Shown here: piece after piece, positions 7,727-13,115 of the stretch
How the letters are laid out: every line of letters starts with the position of its first letter
Numbering within the stretch: position 1 is the first letter of the stretch
Source: FW021-bin31 sp964558275
GTDB lineage: Bacteria; Bacteroidota; Bacteroidia; Chitinophagales; Chitinophagaceae
Assembly: GCA_964558275.1 (NCBI GenBank)
Contig: CAZLDH010000074.1
Span: 1-14,134 of the forward strand
Reading direction: 5' to 3'
Length of the DNA: 14,134 bases
Notes under the pieces: generated by a model
The model's database searches: none
Seen by the model: only the letters and a program-made list of their open reading frames with translations
What the model was told of the DNA's origin: nothing
Translations under genes and position numbers: made by a program

Positions 7727-8590
7727 TTATTCGTAATGAGCCGCGAAACTCTGAGTTAGAGTATATCCGGTTTCATCAATACCATAAGTAATGCTATCAA
7801 TATTAGTTGTAAAGTAGTTGTAGGCAATAATTGCGATGAAAGAGGTAAGAATACCGGTTGCAGTATTTACCAAGGCTTCCGCAATACCTACAGCTAATTG
7901 TGAAGAACTAGAACCTCCGGTTTCACCTAAAGCCTGGAAGGCTTTAATCATACCAACTACTGTTCCGAATAGTCCAAGAAGTGTAGCAGCTGAAGAAATA
8001 GTTGAAAGGAATACCAGATTCTTTTCGAGAATAGGCAATTCCAAGGTAGTAGATTCATCAATCTCGTTTTGAATATTAATCACCTTCTGTTCTGTAGTTA
8101 ATTCCGTGTTTGTCGTCATTTCTTTATACATGATTAAGCCGGAACGCATTACATTTCCTAAAGAACCTTTCTGTTTATCACACTCTTTCAATGCTTTGTC
8201 CAATTCCTTATTGGCTAAGTTATATTGAACACTACGTAGAAATTTGGTATTACTAATTTTACCTTTTGCTTTTTTAATAGTAGCAAAACGTTCTATAACA
8301 AAAGTAACTACGATTAAAAGCAAAGTCATTAGGAAAGGAATGACAATACCACCGGTATAGATAATACCTAACATGTTTTTAGGGTGTGCATCACCGGTTG
8401 TTATTCCGCCTTCGAAGTTTGCCGGATTACCACAGACCATGTAAAAGAATAAAAAGGCAATAATTAAACAAATTGGAACAGCAAGAAAAGCAATGACATT
8501 TCCTCCTTTTCTAGAACCTTCTTTCTTCTGATTTCCCTTTTTTGCTTGATTCTTTCCAGGGTTTGTCGCATTTGATTTTGTTTCAGCCAT
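7727..8590 (-). CDS. exbB: ExbB/MotA/TolQ family proton channel protein
   Basis: The 287-residue product has a Lys/Asn/Gly-rich cytoplasmic start (1-30). Four hydrophobic segments follow: about 32-53, 75-100, 192-220 and 235-262. E. coli ExbB has three, so the first is an addition. The family core is present in TLLGLFGTVVGMIKAF (203-218) and GIAEALVNTATGI (235-247), including the Thr and Glu residues that line the proton path in this family. ExbB pentamers surround ExbD and power TonB with the proton gradient in the inner membrane. It is the first gene of exbB-exbD-exbD-tonB. Upstream is a long AT-rich region with a possible -7 box at 8903-8910. A motor role or a Tol-type role is less likely because tonB follows in the same operon. 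Confidence 0.94.
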   Translation of the reverse strand: MAETKSNATNPGKNQAKKGNQKKEGSRKGGNVIAFLAVPICLIIAFLFFYMVCGNPANFEGGITTGDAHPKNMLGIIYTGGIVIPFLMTLLLIVVTFVIERFATIKKAKGKISNTKFLRSVQYNLANKELDKALKECDKQKGSLGNVMRSGLIMYKEMTTNTELTTEQKVINIQNEIDESTTLELPILEKNLVFLSTISSAATLLGLFGTVVGMIKAFQALGETGGSSSSQLAVGIAEALVNTATGILTSFIAIIAYNYFTTNIDSITYGIDETGYTLTQSFAAHYE

Positions 8591-8902
8591 GTTTTAATTG
8601 TTTTTTTAAATGAATAAAAGATACTCTTTTTAATTGTTGTTAATAAGCTAAAATTAATTGAGCTTGTAAATTTAATAGCTTTTTTTAAAATGATAAGCTC
8701 AAATTAAATAAATTTCAGTAATTGTCAACTTTTTTGATAAAATTTCTATTTGACCATCTTGTTGGTTTAGTCTCTTAAGTGTCAATTTTTCAATAATTTG
8801 AATTAGATAAAATTTAACAAGATAACGTCAATAATTTGTTAAGAGATGACAATATTAAGGCTTTCATTGAATTTTACAAAAAAAAGTAAAATTTTTACGG
8901 TA

Positions 8903-8910
8903 CAAAAATA
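8903..8910 (-). promoter_or_regulatory. Possible -7 promoter box for exbB
   Basis: The minus strand reads TATTTTTG, an exact match to TAnnTTTG. It would give a leader of about 300 bases before exbB, which is long. No -33 TTG stands at the usual distance. A one-mismatch alternative (TTAATTTG, 8700-8707, with a TTG 18 bases upstream at 8726-8728) is closer to the gene. Confidence 0.3.
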
Positions 8911-9027
8911 TTCATTTTTGCTTTTTTTTGCTATTGTTTATGCAATCGATGTCTTCTAATATTAGGCTATTAGGAAAGCATTTTATTTCGATATTTTACT
9001 TGAACAAAAAAATCTGCTCTCAAATTA

Positions 9028-9060
9028 TTGTGTATAGGTGGAGGGGAATAACTATTTTTG
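9028..9060 (+). promoter_or_regulatory. Promoter of mnmE directly before its start codon
   Basis: A TTG (-33 type, 9028-9030) and TATTTTTG (-7 type, 9053-9060) are 22 bases apart, within the Bacteroidota range. Only four bases separate the -7 box from the ATG at 9065. Transcription would therefore begin at or next to the start codon, which suggests a leaderless mRNA if this promoter is used. Confidence 0.45.
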
Positions 9061-9064
9061 CAAG

Positions 9065-10450
9065 ATGCAGAATAATAAGGTATATAATGAAGATACTATT
9101 GTAGCTCCTATTACTGCTCCGGGTGTAGCTGCTGTTAGTGTGATTCGTTTGAGTGGTCCGGAGGCTGTTTCTTTGGCTAATCAGTCTTTCCCTACTAAAA
9201 ATTTAATGACACAACCATCCCATACCATACACTATGGACTTTGGAAATTTGAAGATCGTGTTTTAGATGAAGTCGTTCTGAGCCTTTTTAAGCACCCTAA
9301 ATCTTATACCGGGGAAGATATTGTAGAAATATCTTGTCATGGTTCTCCTTACATAGTAGAAGAGATATTACGTTCTTGTTTGAAACAAGGAGCCCGAATG
9401 GCAGATCATGGAGAATTTAGTCAGCGAGCTTTCCTGAACGGGAAAATGGATTTGACACAGGCCGAAGCTGTAGCTGATATTATTGCCTCACAATCTCGTT
9501 CGGCGCATAAGGCTGCCTTGAATAATCTGCGAGGAGGATTTTCTAAAAAGTTACAAGAATTGCGAGAGCGGTTGATCAATTTTGCTGCATTGATGGAATT
9601 AGAGTTGGATTTTAGTGAGGAAGATGTGGAATTTGCTGATAGAACTAAATTCTATGAACTTATTGAAATAGCAGAAGCAGAAATTCAACGGTTGATAAAT
9701 TCTTTTCGATTAGGGAATGTGGTGAAAAATGGAATTCAAGTAGCTATTGTAGGAAAACCTAATGCAGGAAAAAGTACTTTGCTCAATGCACTTTTACAAG
9801 AAGAACGGGCTATCGTAAGCGAAACAGCGGGAACTACGAGAGACACTATTGAAGAAGTATTGAATATTAAAGGTGTCCTTTTTAGGTTAATAGATACTGC
9901 CGGAATCAGAGAGCATACTGTTGATGATATTGAAAGTGCGGGAGTGAGCAGAAGTATGCAGAAAATGAAAAGTGCAGATATTGTGCTTTACCTTTTTGAT
10001 GTGGCAGACACATTGAATGAAGTTAGTGAAAGATTAAAGGAGTTAAAAACACAGAATATTAATTTTATTCCGGTAGGAAACAAGACGGATCTTATTAGCG
10101 AAAAACAATGGGAAGATAAAAAACAAAAGATTCCTAATATGGTTACTATCTCTGCCAAGAAACAAAGTAAAATAGAGGAATTAACCAACACTTTATATGA
10201 AAGTACAATAGGTGAATTGCCTGCTTCAGAAGATACACTGCTTACCAATACACGCCATCTGGAAGCTTTAGAAAAAACCTTAGAAGCCCTTCAAGAAGTA
10301 CACAAAGGCTTGGATATGGGATTAAGTGGGGATTTGGTGTCTCCTGATATACACACTGCCTTACACTATCTTGGCAGTATCACCGGAGAAATACAAACTG
10401 ACCGAGACATATTGGGAACAATCTTTGGAAAATTCTGTATTGGAAAGTAA
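9065..10450 (+). CDS. mnmE: tRNA uridine-5-carboxymethylaminomethyl modification GTPase MnmE
   Basis: The 461-residue product matches the usual family length of about 450-460. The N-terminal folate-binding-like domain (about 8-125, starting NEDTIVAPITAPG) and the helical domain surround a GTPase domain with all motifs. These are G1 GKPNAGKS (230-237), G2 TTRDT (257-261), G3 DTAG (277-280), G4 NKTD (339-342) and G5 SAK (363-365). The invariant C-terminus FCIGK is intact, and its Cys is needed in the family. MnmE works with MnmG to modify the wobble uridine of certain tRNAs, in the cytoplasm. I chose ATG 9065; a GTG at 9038 would add nine residues but lies upstream of the likely promoter box and gives a non-conserved extension. 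The 3' end is the probable attachment site of the element that follows. Confidence 0.97.
   Translation: MQNNKVYNEDTIVAPITAPGVAAVSVIRLSGPEAVSLANQSFPTKNLMTQPSHTIHYGLWKFEDRVLDEVVLSLFKHPKSYTGEDIVEISCHGSPYIVEEILRSCLKQGARMADHGEFSQRAFLNGKMDLTQAEAVADIIASQSRSAHKAALNNLRGGFSKKLQELRERLINFAALMELELDFSEEDVEFADRTKFYELIEIAEAEIQRLINSFRLGNVVKNGIQVAIVGKPNAGKSTLLNALLQEERAIVSETAGTTRDTIEEVLNIKGVLFRLIDTAGIREHTVDDIESAGVSRSMQKMKSADIVLYLFDVADTLNEVSERLKELKTQNINFIPVGNKTDLISEKQWEDKKQKIPNMVTISAKKQSKIEELTNTLYESTIGELPASEDTLLTNTRHLEALEKTLEALQEVHKGLDMGLSGDLVSPDIHTALHYLGSITGEIQTDRDILGTIFGKFCIGK
10433..10450 (+). other. Probable attachment site (attL core) in the 3' end of mnmE
   Basis: TTCTGTATTGGAAAGTAA encodes FCIGK-stop. 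From memory, the SGI1 attachment site in Salmonella mnmE (thdF) is TTCTGTATTGGKAAGTAA, so only the K position differs here. A tyrosine recombinase gene starts 180 bases downstream with no other chromosomal gene between. The conserved protein end makes this sequence a stable target. The second copy, expected at the right end, is outside the window, so the site is inferred. Confidence 0.55.
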
Positions 10451-10454
10451 GAAG

Positions 10455-10484
10455 GGATAATAAAGGATAATAACGATTAATAAC
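10455..10484 (+). repeat. Three 10-bp-phased GGATAATAA-like repeats
   Basis: GGATAATAA occurs at 10455-10463 and 10465-10473, with a looser copy GATTAATAA at 10475-10483. The period is exactly 10 bases, starting five bases after the mnmE stop. Same-face spacing next to a probable att core is what accessory recombinase or host-factor binding sites look like. That role is inferred; the low complexity also allows chance. Confidence 0.5.
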
Positions 10485-10498
10485 AGACAGGTAATCAG

Positions 10499-10526
10499 TT
10501 GTTTACGATTTTTTGTTTTATATTTG
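10499..10526 (+). promoter_or_regulatory. Promoter of the integrase gene
   Basis: TTG (10499-10501) and TATATTTG (10519-10526) are separated by 17 bases, fitting the Bacteroidota -33/-7 pattern. Transcription would start near 10532, giving a leader of about 100 bases that contains the TTACACCT boxes and their palindrome. Confidence 0.5.
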
Positions 10527-10558
10527 TTGGTAGATAAATGCGCTTTTTAGTGCTATGA

Positions 10559-10619
10559 TTACACCTTTTTACACCTCAGAATGTTTTTTTTACTTCGAGG
10601 TGTAAAAATTACACCTCGA
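10559..10619 (+). repeat. Cluster of TTACACCT boxes with a perfect palindrome before the integrase
   Basis: TTACACCT occurs at 10559-10566 and, exactly 10 bases later, at 10569-10576. A third and fourth copy form an 11-bp perfect inverted repeat TCGAGGTGTAA/TTACACCTCGA (10595-10605 and 10609-10619) with a 3-base spacer, ending 11 bases before the ATG. In DNA these could be integrase arm sites or an operator for self-control. In RNA the palindrome would form a hairpin next to the start codon. Confidence 0.75.
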
Positions 10620-10630
10620 AAACCAACAAT

Positions 10631-11773
10631 ATGGAAGTAAAACTTAGAAAAAAGAAATTAAAATCCGGGAAGATTAGTCTGTATCTTGAATATTATAAAG
10701 GATCCTATCTTGATGAAAATGGCAAAAGAAAACACAATCGTCAGTTTGAGTATTTAAAGATTTATTTACATCCTGCCCCCAAAACTTCGGATGAAAGAGC
10801 GGATAATAAAGAAGCAATTGATTTAGCAGAAGATATCCTTTCTATAAGGAAGGCAGACGTATTGACGGGAAGGTACGGCTTTGTAAATAAGGAGAAGGGG
10901 AAAATTACCCTATATGACTATTTTGAATCTTTAAAGGAAAAGCGATCATCATACCTCTCCAGTTATGGAACTTGGATTTCGACCAAAAGGTATATCGAAG
11001 AATTTTTTCACCCTTCACTTACGCTGAATGAGATTACGCCAGAAATCTTGGAAAGTTTTAAACGATTTTTGGATGTAAAAGCCAAAACAAAATATGGAAA
11101 CCCTTTAAGGTATGGAACTAAGTACTCCTATTTTAACCGGGTTAGAGCTGTGATAAAAAGTGCTTACGAAGAAGGTTATGTTACAGATAGTCGTCTTTTG
11201 AGGGTAAAGCCATTTGAGGATAAACAGGTTAAAAGGGAGTATTTAACTTTTCAAGAGCTACAAAAACTGGCATCTACGGAATGTAAGTATGGGATTTTAA
11301 AGAAGGCATTTTTATTTTCTTGTCTAACTGGGCTACGTTGGAGTGATATTCATAAATTGCGCTGGAGTGAAGTAAGAGATATGGAAGATTGTTTTATGAT
11401 TGTCTTTACTCAAAAAAAGACGAAAGAACTTGAATATTTATATATAAGTAAACAGGCTAGAGAGATTCTGGGAGAACGCTCCCGAAAAAGTGACAGGGTT
11501 TTTACCGGTTTAGAATATAGCGTGAAAATTACAAATGAGCTACTCCGTTGGTGCATGCGTGCAGGTATTACTAAGCATATTACTTTTCACTGTGCCCGGC
11601 ATACAGCTGCAACCCTCTTATTAAATAAAGGGGCAGATTTATATACTGTAATGAAAGTATTGGGGCATAAGGATATCCGAACGACTCAAATTTATGCTAA
11701 AATCATGGATGAGAAGCTAAGGGAAACGGCTAATATTTTACCTTCGCTAGAAGTCGATCTAAAGGGAGGTTAA
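10631..11773 (+). CDS. Tyrosine recombinase (site-specific integrase)
   Basis: The 380-residue product has three parts. A basic N-terminal arm-binding domain spans about 1-90 (MEVKLRKKKLKSGKISLYLEYY). A SAM-like core-binding domain spans about 92-190, and the catalytic domain about 203-370. The catalytic set is complete. Arg236 is in TGLRWSD, the Lys lies in QKKTK (262-265), His320 and Arg323 are in HCARH, His346 is in LGHKD, and the nucleophile Tyr355 is in TQIYAK. The length and layout are typical of Bacteroidota genomic-island and prophage integrases. These join an element's att site to a chromosomal one, often a gene 3' end, here probably that of mnmE. Its promoter region carries phased TTACACCT boxes. 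It converges with the repressor gene and shares four bases (TTAA) with it. The natural substrate site is inferred from position. Confidence 0.95.
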   Translation: MEVKLRKKKLKSGKISLYLEYYKGSYLDENGKRKHNRQFEYLKIYLHPAPKTSDERADNKEAIDLAEDILSIRKADVLTGRYGFVNKEKGKITLYDYFESLKEKRSSYLSSYGTWISTKRYIEEFFHPSLTLNEITPEILESFKRFLDVKAKTKYGNPLRYGTKYSYFNRVRAVIKSAYEEGYVTDSRLLRVKPFEDKQVKREYLTFQELQKLASTECKYGILKKAFLFSCLTGLRWSDIHKLRWSEVRDMEDCFMIVFTQKKTKELEYLYISKQAREILGERSRKSDRVFTGLEYSVKITNELLRWCMRAGITKHITFHCARHTAATLLLNKGADLYTVMKVLGHKDIRTTQIYAKIMDEKLRETANILPSLEVDLKGG

Positions 11774-12597
11774 ATAAATTCTGTTAAGTATGCACTTACT
11801 ACCATATAGGCCACAGCAATTTTGTTTTTAGCCAGTGGTATATCCTGAAAATTTGGATCTTCTTTCCGAAGTAAAACTTCATTACTTTTGGATGAGGGAT
11901 GGATTCTACGAAGAATAACTTCCCCGGATTTTAATCTGATAAGAAATAAACGACCATAGGAATCTATTGATATTTTTCTTTCTGACAAGCCGATGATTGT
12001 TTTACCTTCAAGTTTGGCTGGGATGTTATCTCCTTGCAAATCCACAAATAAAGCAATAGAATCTGTTTCAACCGGAATTAGAGGGATGTCTTCTAAGTTA
12101 AAGGTCTCAAATCTTTTAAGTGCTTCAACCAAAGAAAGCCCTTTGAAATAGGGAGTGAATTTCTGAGATAACCTGCTGTCCGTAAACATAGGTACAATCT
12201 TCCCTTTTTGGATATATTCAGGATTTACATTGAATTTATCCTCTAATATCGCCTTTATTTTCGAAGGGATGGGCTTTATACCTATATACATTCGACTTAA
12301 ATCTGAACCTTTAACCTTAAATTCATTGTCTCTAAGTTGTACAAAATCTACTCCCTCTTTTTCCAAGGCTCCAATAATCTTAGCGAAATTATTTCCCTCT
12401 CGGTATTTTTCCCATCCCGATTTCTTTAAGGTAGCATTGTTTAAATAATTATCAATTTTATTGATTAACGATTCGCTTAAATTTCTTTCCCCCCTCTCAA
12501 CTGATCCTATTAGAAATCGAGATACACCAAGTTTTTTAGCTAGTTCCCCCTGAGTGAGATTTAATTTCTCGCGGATTGTCTTTAATTCATTATTCAT
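11770..12597 (-). CDS. XRE-family repressor with degenerate LexA/S24-like C-terminus
   Basis: The 275-residue product has an N-terminal helix-turn-helix (about 4-52, LKTIREKLNLTQGELAKKLG, then SRFLIGSVERGERN). A middle part (about 70-140) ends IKAILEDKFNVNPEYIQKG, which resembles the closing helices of another XRE domain. The C-terminal third (about 170-275) resembles the beta-rich S24 fold of phage repressors. Where active members have GD-Ser-Met the sequence has GDNI (189-192), and where the general-base Lys precedes Arg it has VILRRI (227-232). Self-cleavage therefore looks lost. As the sole minus-strand gene facing the excisionase-like gene, it is the likely master repressor of the element. 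Repeated AATGTA motifs lie in the shared promoter region. Relief of repression may need a partner protein; this is an inference from the missing residues. Confidence 0.82.
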   Translation of the reverse strand: MNNELKTIREKLNLTQGELAKKLGVSRFLIGSVERGERNLSESLINKIDNYLNNATLKKSGWEKYREGNNFAKIIGALEKEGVDFVQLRDNEFKVKGSDLSRMYIGIKPIPSKIKAILEDKFNVNPEYIQKGKIVPMFTDSRLSQKFTPYFKGLSLVEALKRFETFNLEDIPLIPVETDSIALFVDLQGDNIPAKLEGKTIIGLSERKISIDSYGRLFLIRLKSGEVILRRIHPSSKSNEVLLRKEDPNFQDIPLAKNKIAVAYMVVSAYLTEFI

Positions 12598-12613
12598 ATC
12601 TTAATAGTATGTT

Positions 12614-12646
12614 AAAATGTACTTTGATGCTATTTAATGTACACAA
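12614..12646 (-). promoter_or_regulatory. Likely promoter of the repressor gene
   Basis: On the minus strand TTG (12644-12646) is followed after 22 bases by TACATTTT (12614-12621), one mismatch from TAnnTTTG. Transcription would start near 12608, about 10 bases before the ATG. The boxes overlap the AATGTA repeats, so self-repression is plausible. Confidence 0.4.
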
Positions 12647-12663
12647 TGTATATATTTAATGTT
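12616..12663. repeat. AATGTA repeats in the divergent control region, candidate operators
   Basis: AATGTAC is at 12616-12622 and 12636-12642, AATGTAT at 12645-12651, and a partial copy AATGTT at 12658-12663. The palindrome TGTACA lies at 12638-12643. They cover the -33 and -7 boxes of the repressor promoter and reach the -7 box of the divergent gene. This is the position expected of repressor operators. Binding itself is inferred. Confidence 0.45.
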
Positions 12664-12670
12664 ATCTTTG
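12663..12670 (+). promoter_or_regulatory. -7 promoter box for the excisionase-like gene
   Basis: TATCTTTG matches TAnnTTTG exactly. Transcription would start near 12676, giving a leader of about 66 bases before the ATG at 12742. No clear -33 TTG box is present, which fits a promoter that needs an activator or is weak. Confidence 0.45.
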
Positions 12671-12741
12671 TGATAAATAATAATAATTATTGTCCATTTG
12701 TAAGATGGACAAGCAAAACTACTAAATTAAATTTAAAGATT

Positions 12742-13035
12742 ATGAATGAAACCCAAATGACTGAAGAAGTGAGAAAACTTCTAATGGGACTGCTCCCAAC
12801 GAAAAACTCATTAACAACAGATGAAGTTGCAGAGTTTACTGGATTCTCAAAATCAACTATTTATAAGCTAGTACAAAAAAACAAAATTCCTTACTCGAAA
12901 CCGACAGGCAAGCAACTATTCTTTGACCGGGAAAAGATAGAGGATTGGCTGCTTGGATCCCAAAACAAAACAAAGAGAGAATCCCAACGAGAGGCTCAGA
13001 AATACATTTTGAATAAAAAGCGCAAAGCTTTTTAG
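12742..13035 (+). CDS. Excisionase/AlpA-like helix-turn-helix protein
   Basis: The small basic protein has 97 residues. The winged HTH of the MerR/excisionase class (HTH_17 type) spans about 23-72. It reads SLTTDEVAEFTGFSKSTIYKL, then a wing KIPYSKPTGKQLFFDREKIEDWL. The tail is strongly basic (KTKRESQREAQKYILNKKRKAF). Such proteins act as recombination directionality factors or as activators of the integrase and replication genes in prophages, satellites and integrative elements. I chose ATG 12742 because the frame upstream to 12637 runs through the promoter box and adds an unrelated hydrophobic stretch. It sits head-to-head with the repressor and 80 bases before the primase-helicase gene. 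Excisionase and transcription-factor roles cannot be told apart from sequence alone. Confidence 0.82.
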   Translation: MNETQMTEEVRKLLMGLLPTKNSLTTDEVAEFTGFSKSTIYKLVQKNKIPYSKPTGKQLFFDREKIEDWLLGSQNKTKRESQREAQKYILNKKRKAF

Positions 13036-13088
13036 GAAAGCTTTACGCAATTATTTAGCTCACCAGAGCCGGTACGAAGTTACTGGCT
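13020..13088 (+). other. Two tandem hairpins between the excisionase-like and primase-helicase genes
   Basis: The first stem is 12 bp with one mismatch (13020-13031 with 13037-13048) and spans the excisionase stop codon. An AATTATTT stretch follows it. The second is 8 bp with one G-U pair (13067-13074 with 13081-13088) and is followed by TTCTCT. Neither has a strong U-run, so they look like partial terminators or stability elements that would lower downstream expression. Confidence 0.45.
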
Positions 13089-13115
13089 TTCTCTAAGAAC
13101 TCAAAATTTGAAACG

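Larger units (their letters stand above)
8591..9064. other. AT-rich intergenic region between divergent exbB and mnmE
   Basis: These 474 bases hold no convincing gene. They contain an 11-base direct repeat TCAATAATTTG (8790-8800 and 8828-8838) and a 10-base direct repeat GATAAAATTT (8736-8745 and 8806-8815). There is also an inverted pair TCTCTTAA/TTAAGAGA (8771-8778 and 8839-8846) and an 8-bp AT hairpin with an all-A loop (8870-8893). It must carry the promoters of both operons. A 37-codon frame (8846-8959) is the only small ORF of note. The repeats could be chance in such AT-rich DNA. Confidence 0.6.

Noticed and set aside
9038..9064. GTG at 9038 as the mnmE start, adding nine residues
   Set aside because: The extension is not part of the conserved MnmE N-terminus and overlaps the probable promoter box at 9053-9060; ATG 9065 gives the normal length.
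10559..10619. TTACACCT copies as the start of a CRISPR array
   Set aside because: The units are too short, unevenly spaced and in mixed orientation, with no spacer pattern and no cas gene.
11777..11790. Sequence starting TTCTGT near the end of the integrase as a second att copy
   Set aside because: Only the first six bases match the 18-base mnmE end, which is expected by chance.
12637..12741. ATG at 12637 as the start of the excisionase-like gene
   Set aside because: The added 35 residues are read from the promoter and operator region, including the -7 box at 12663-12670, and do not resemble the family.
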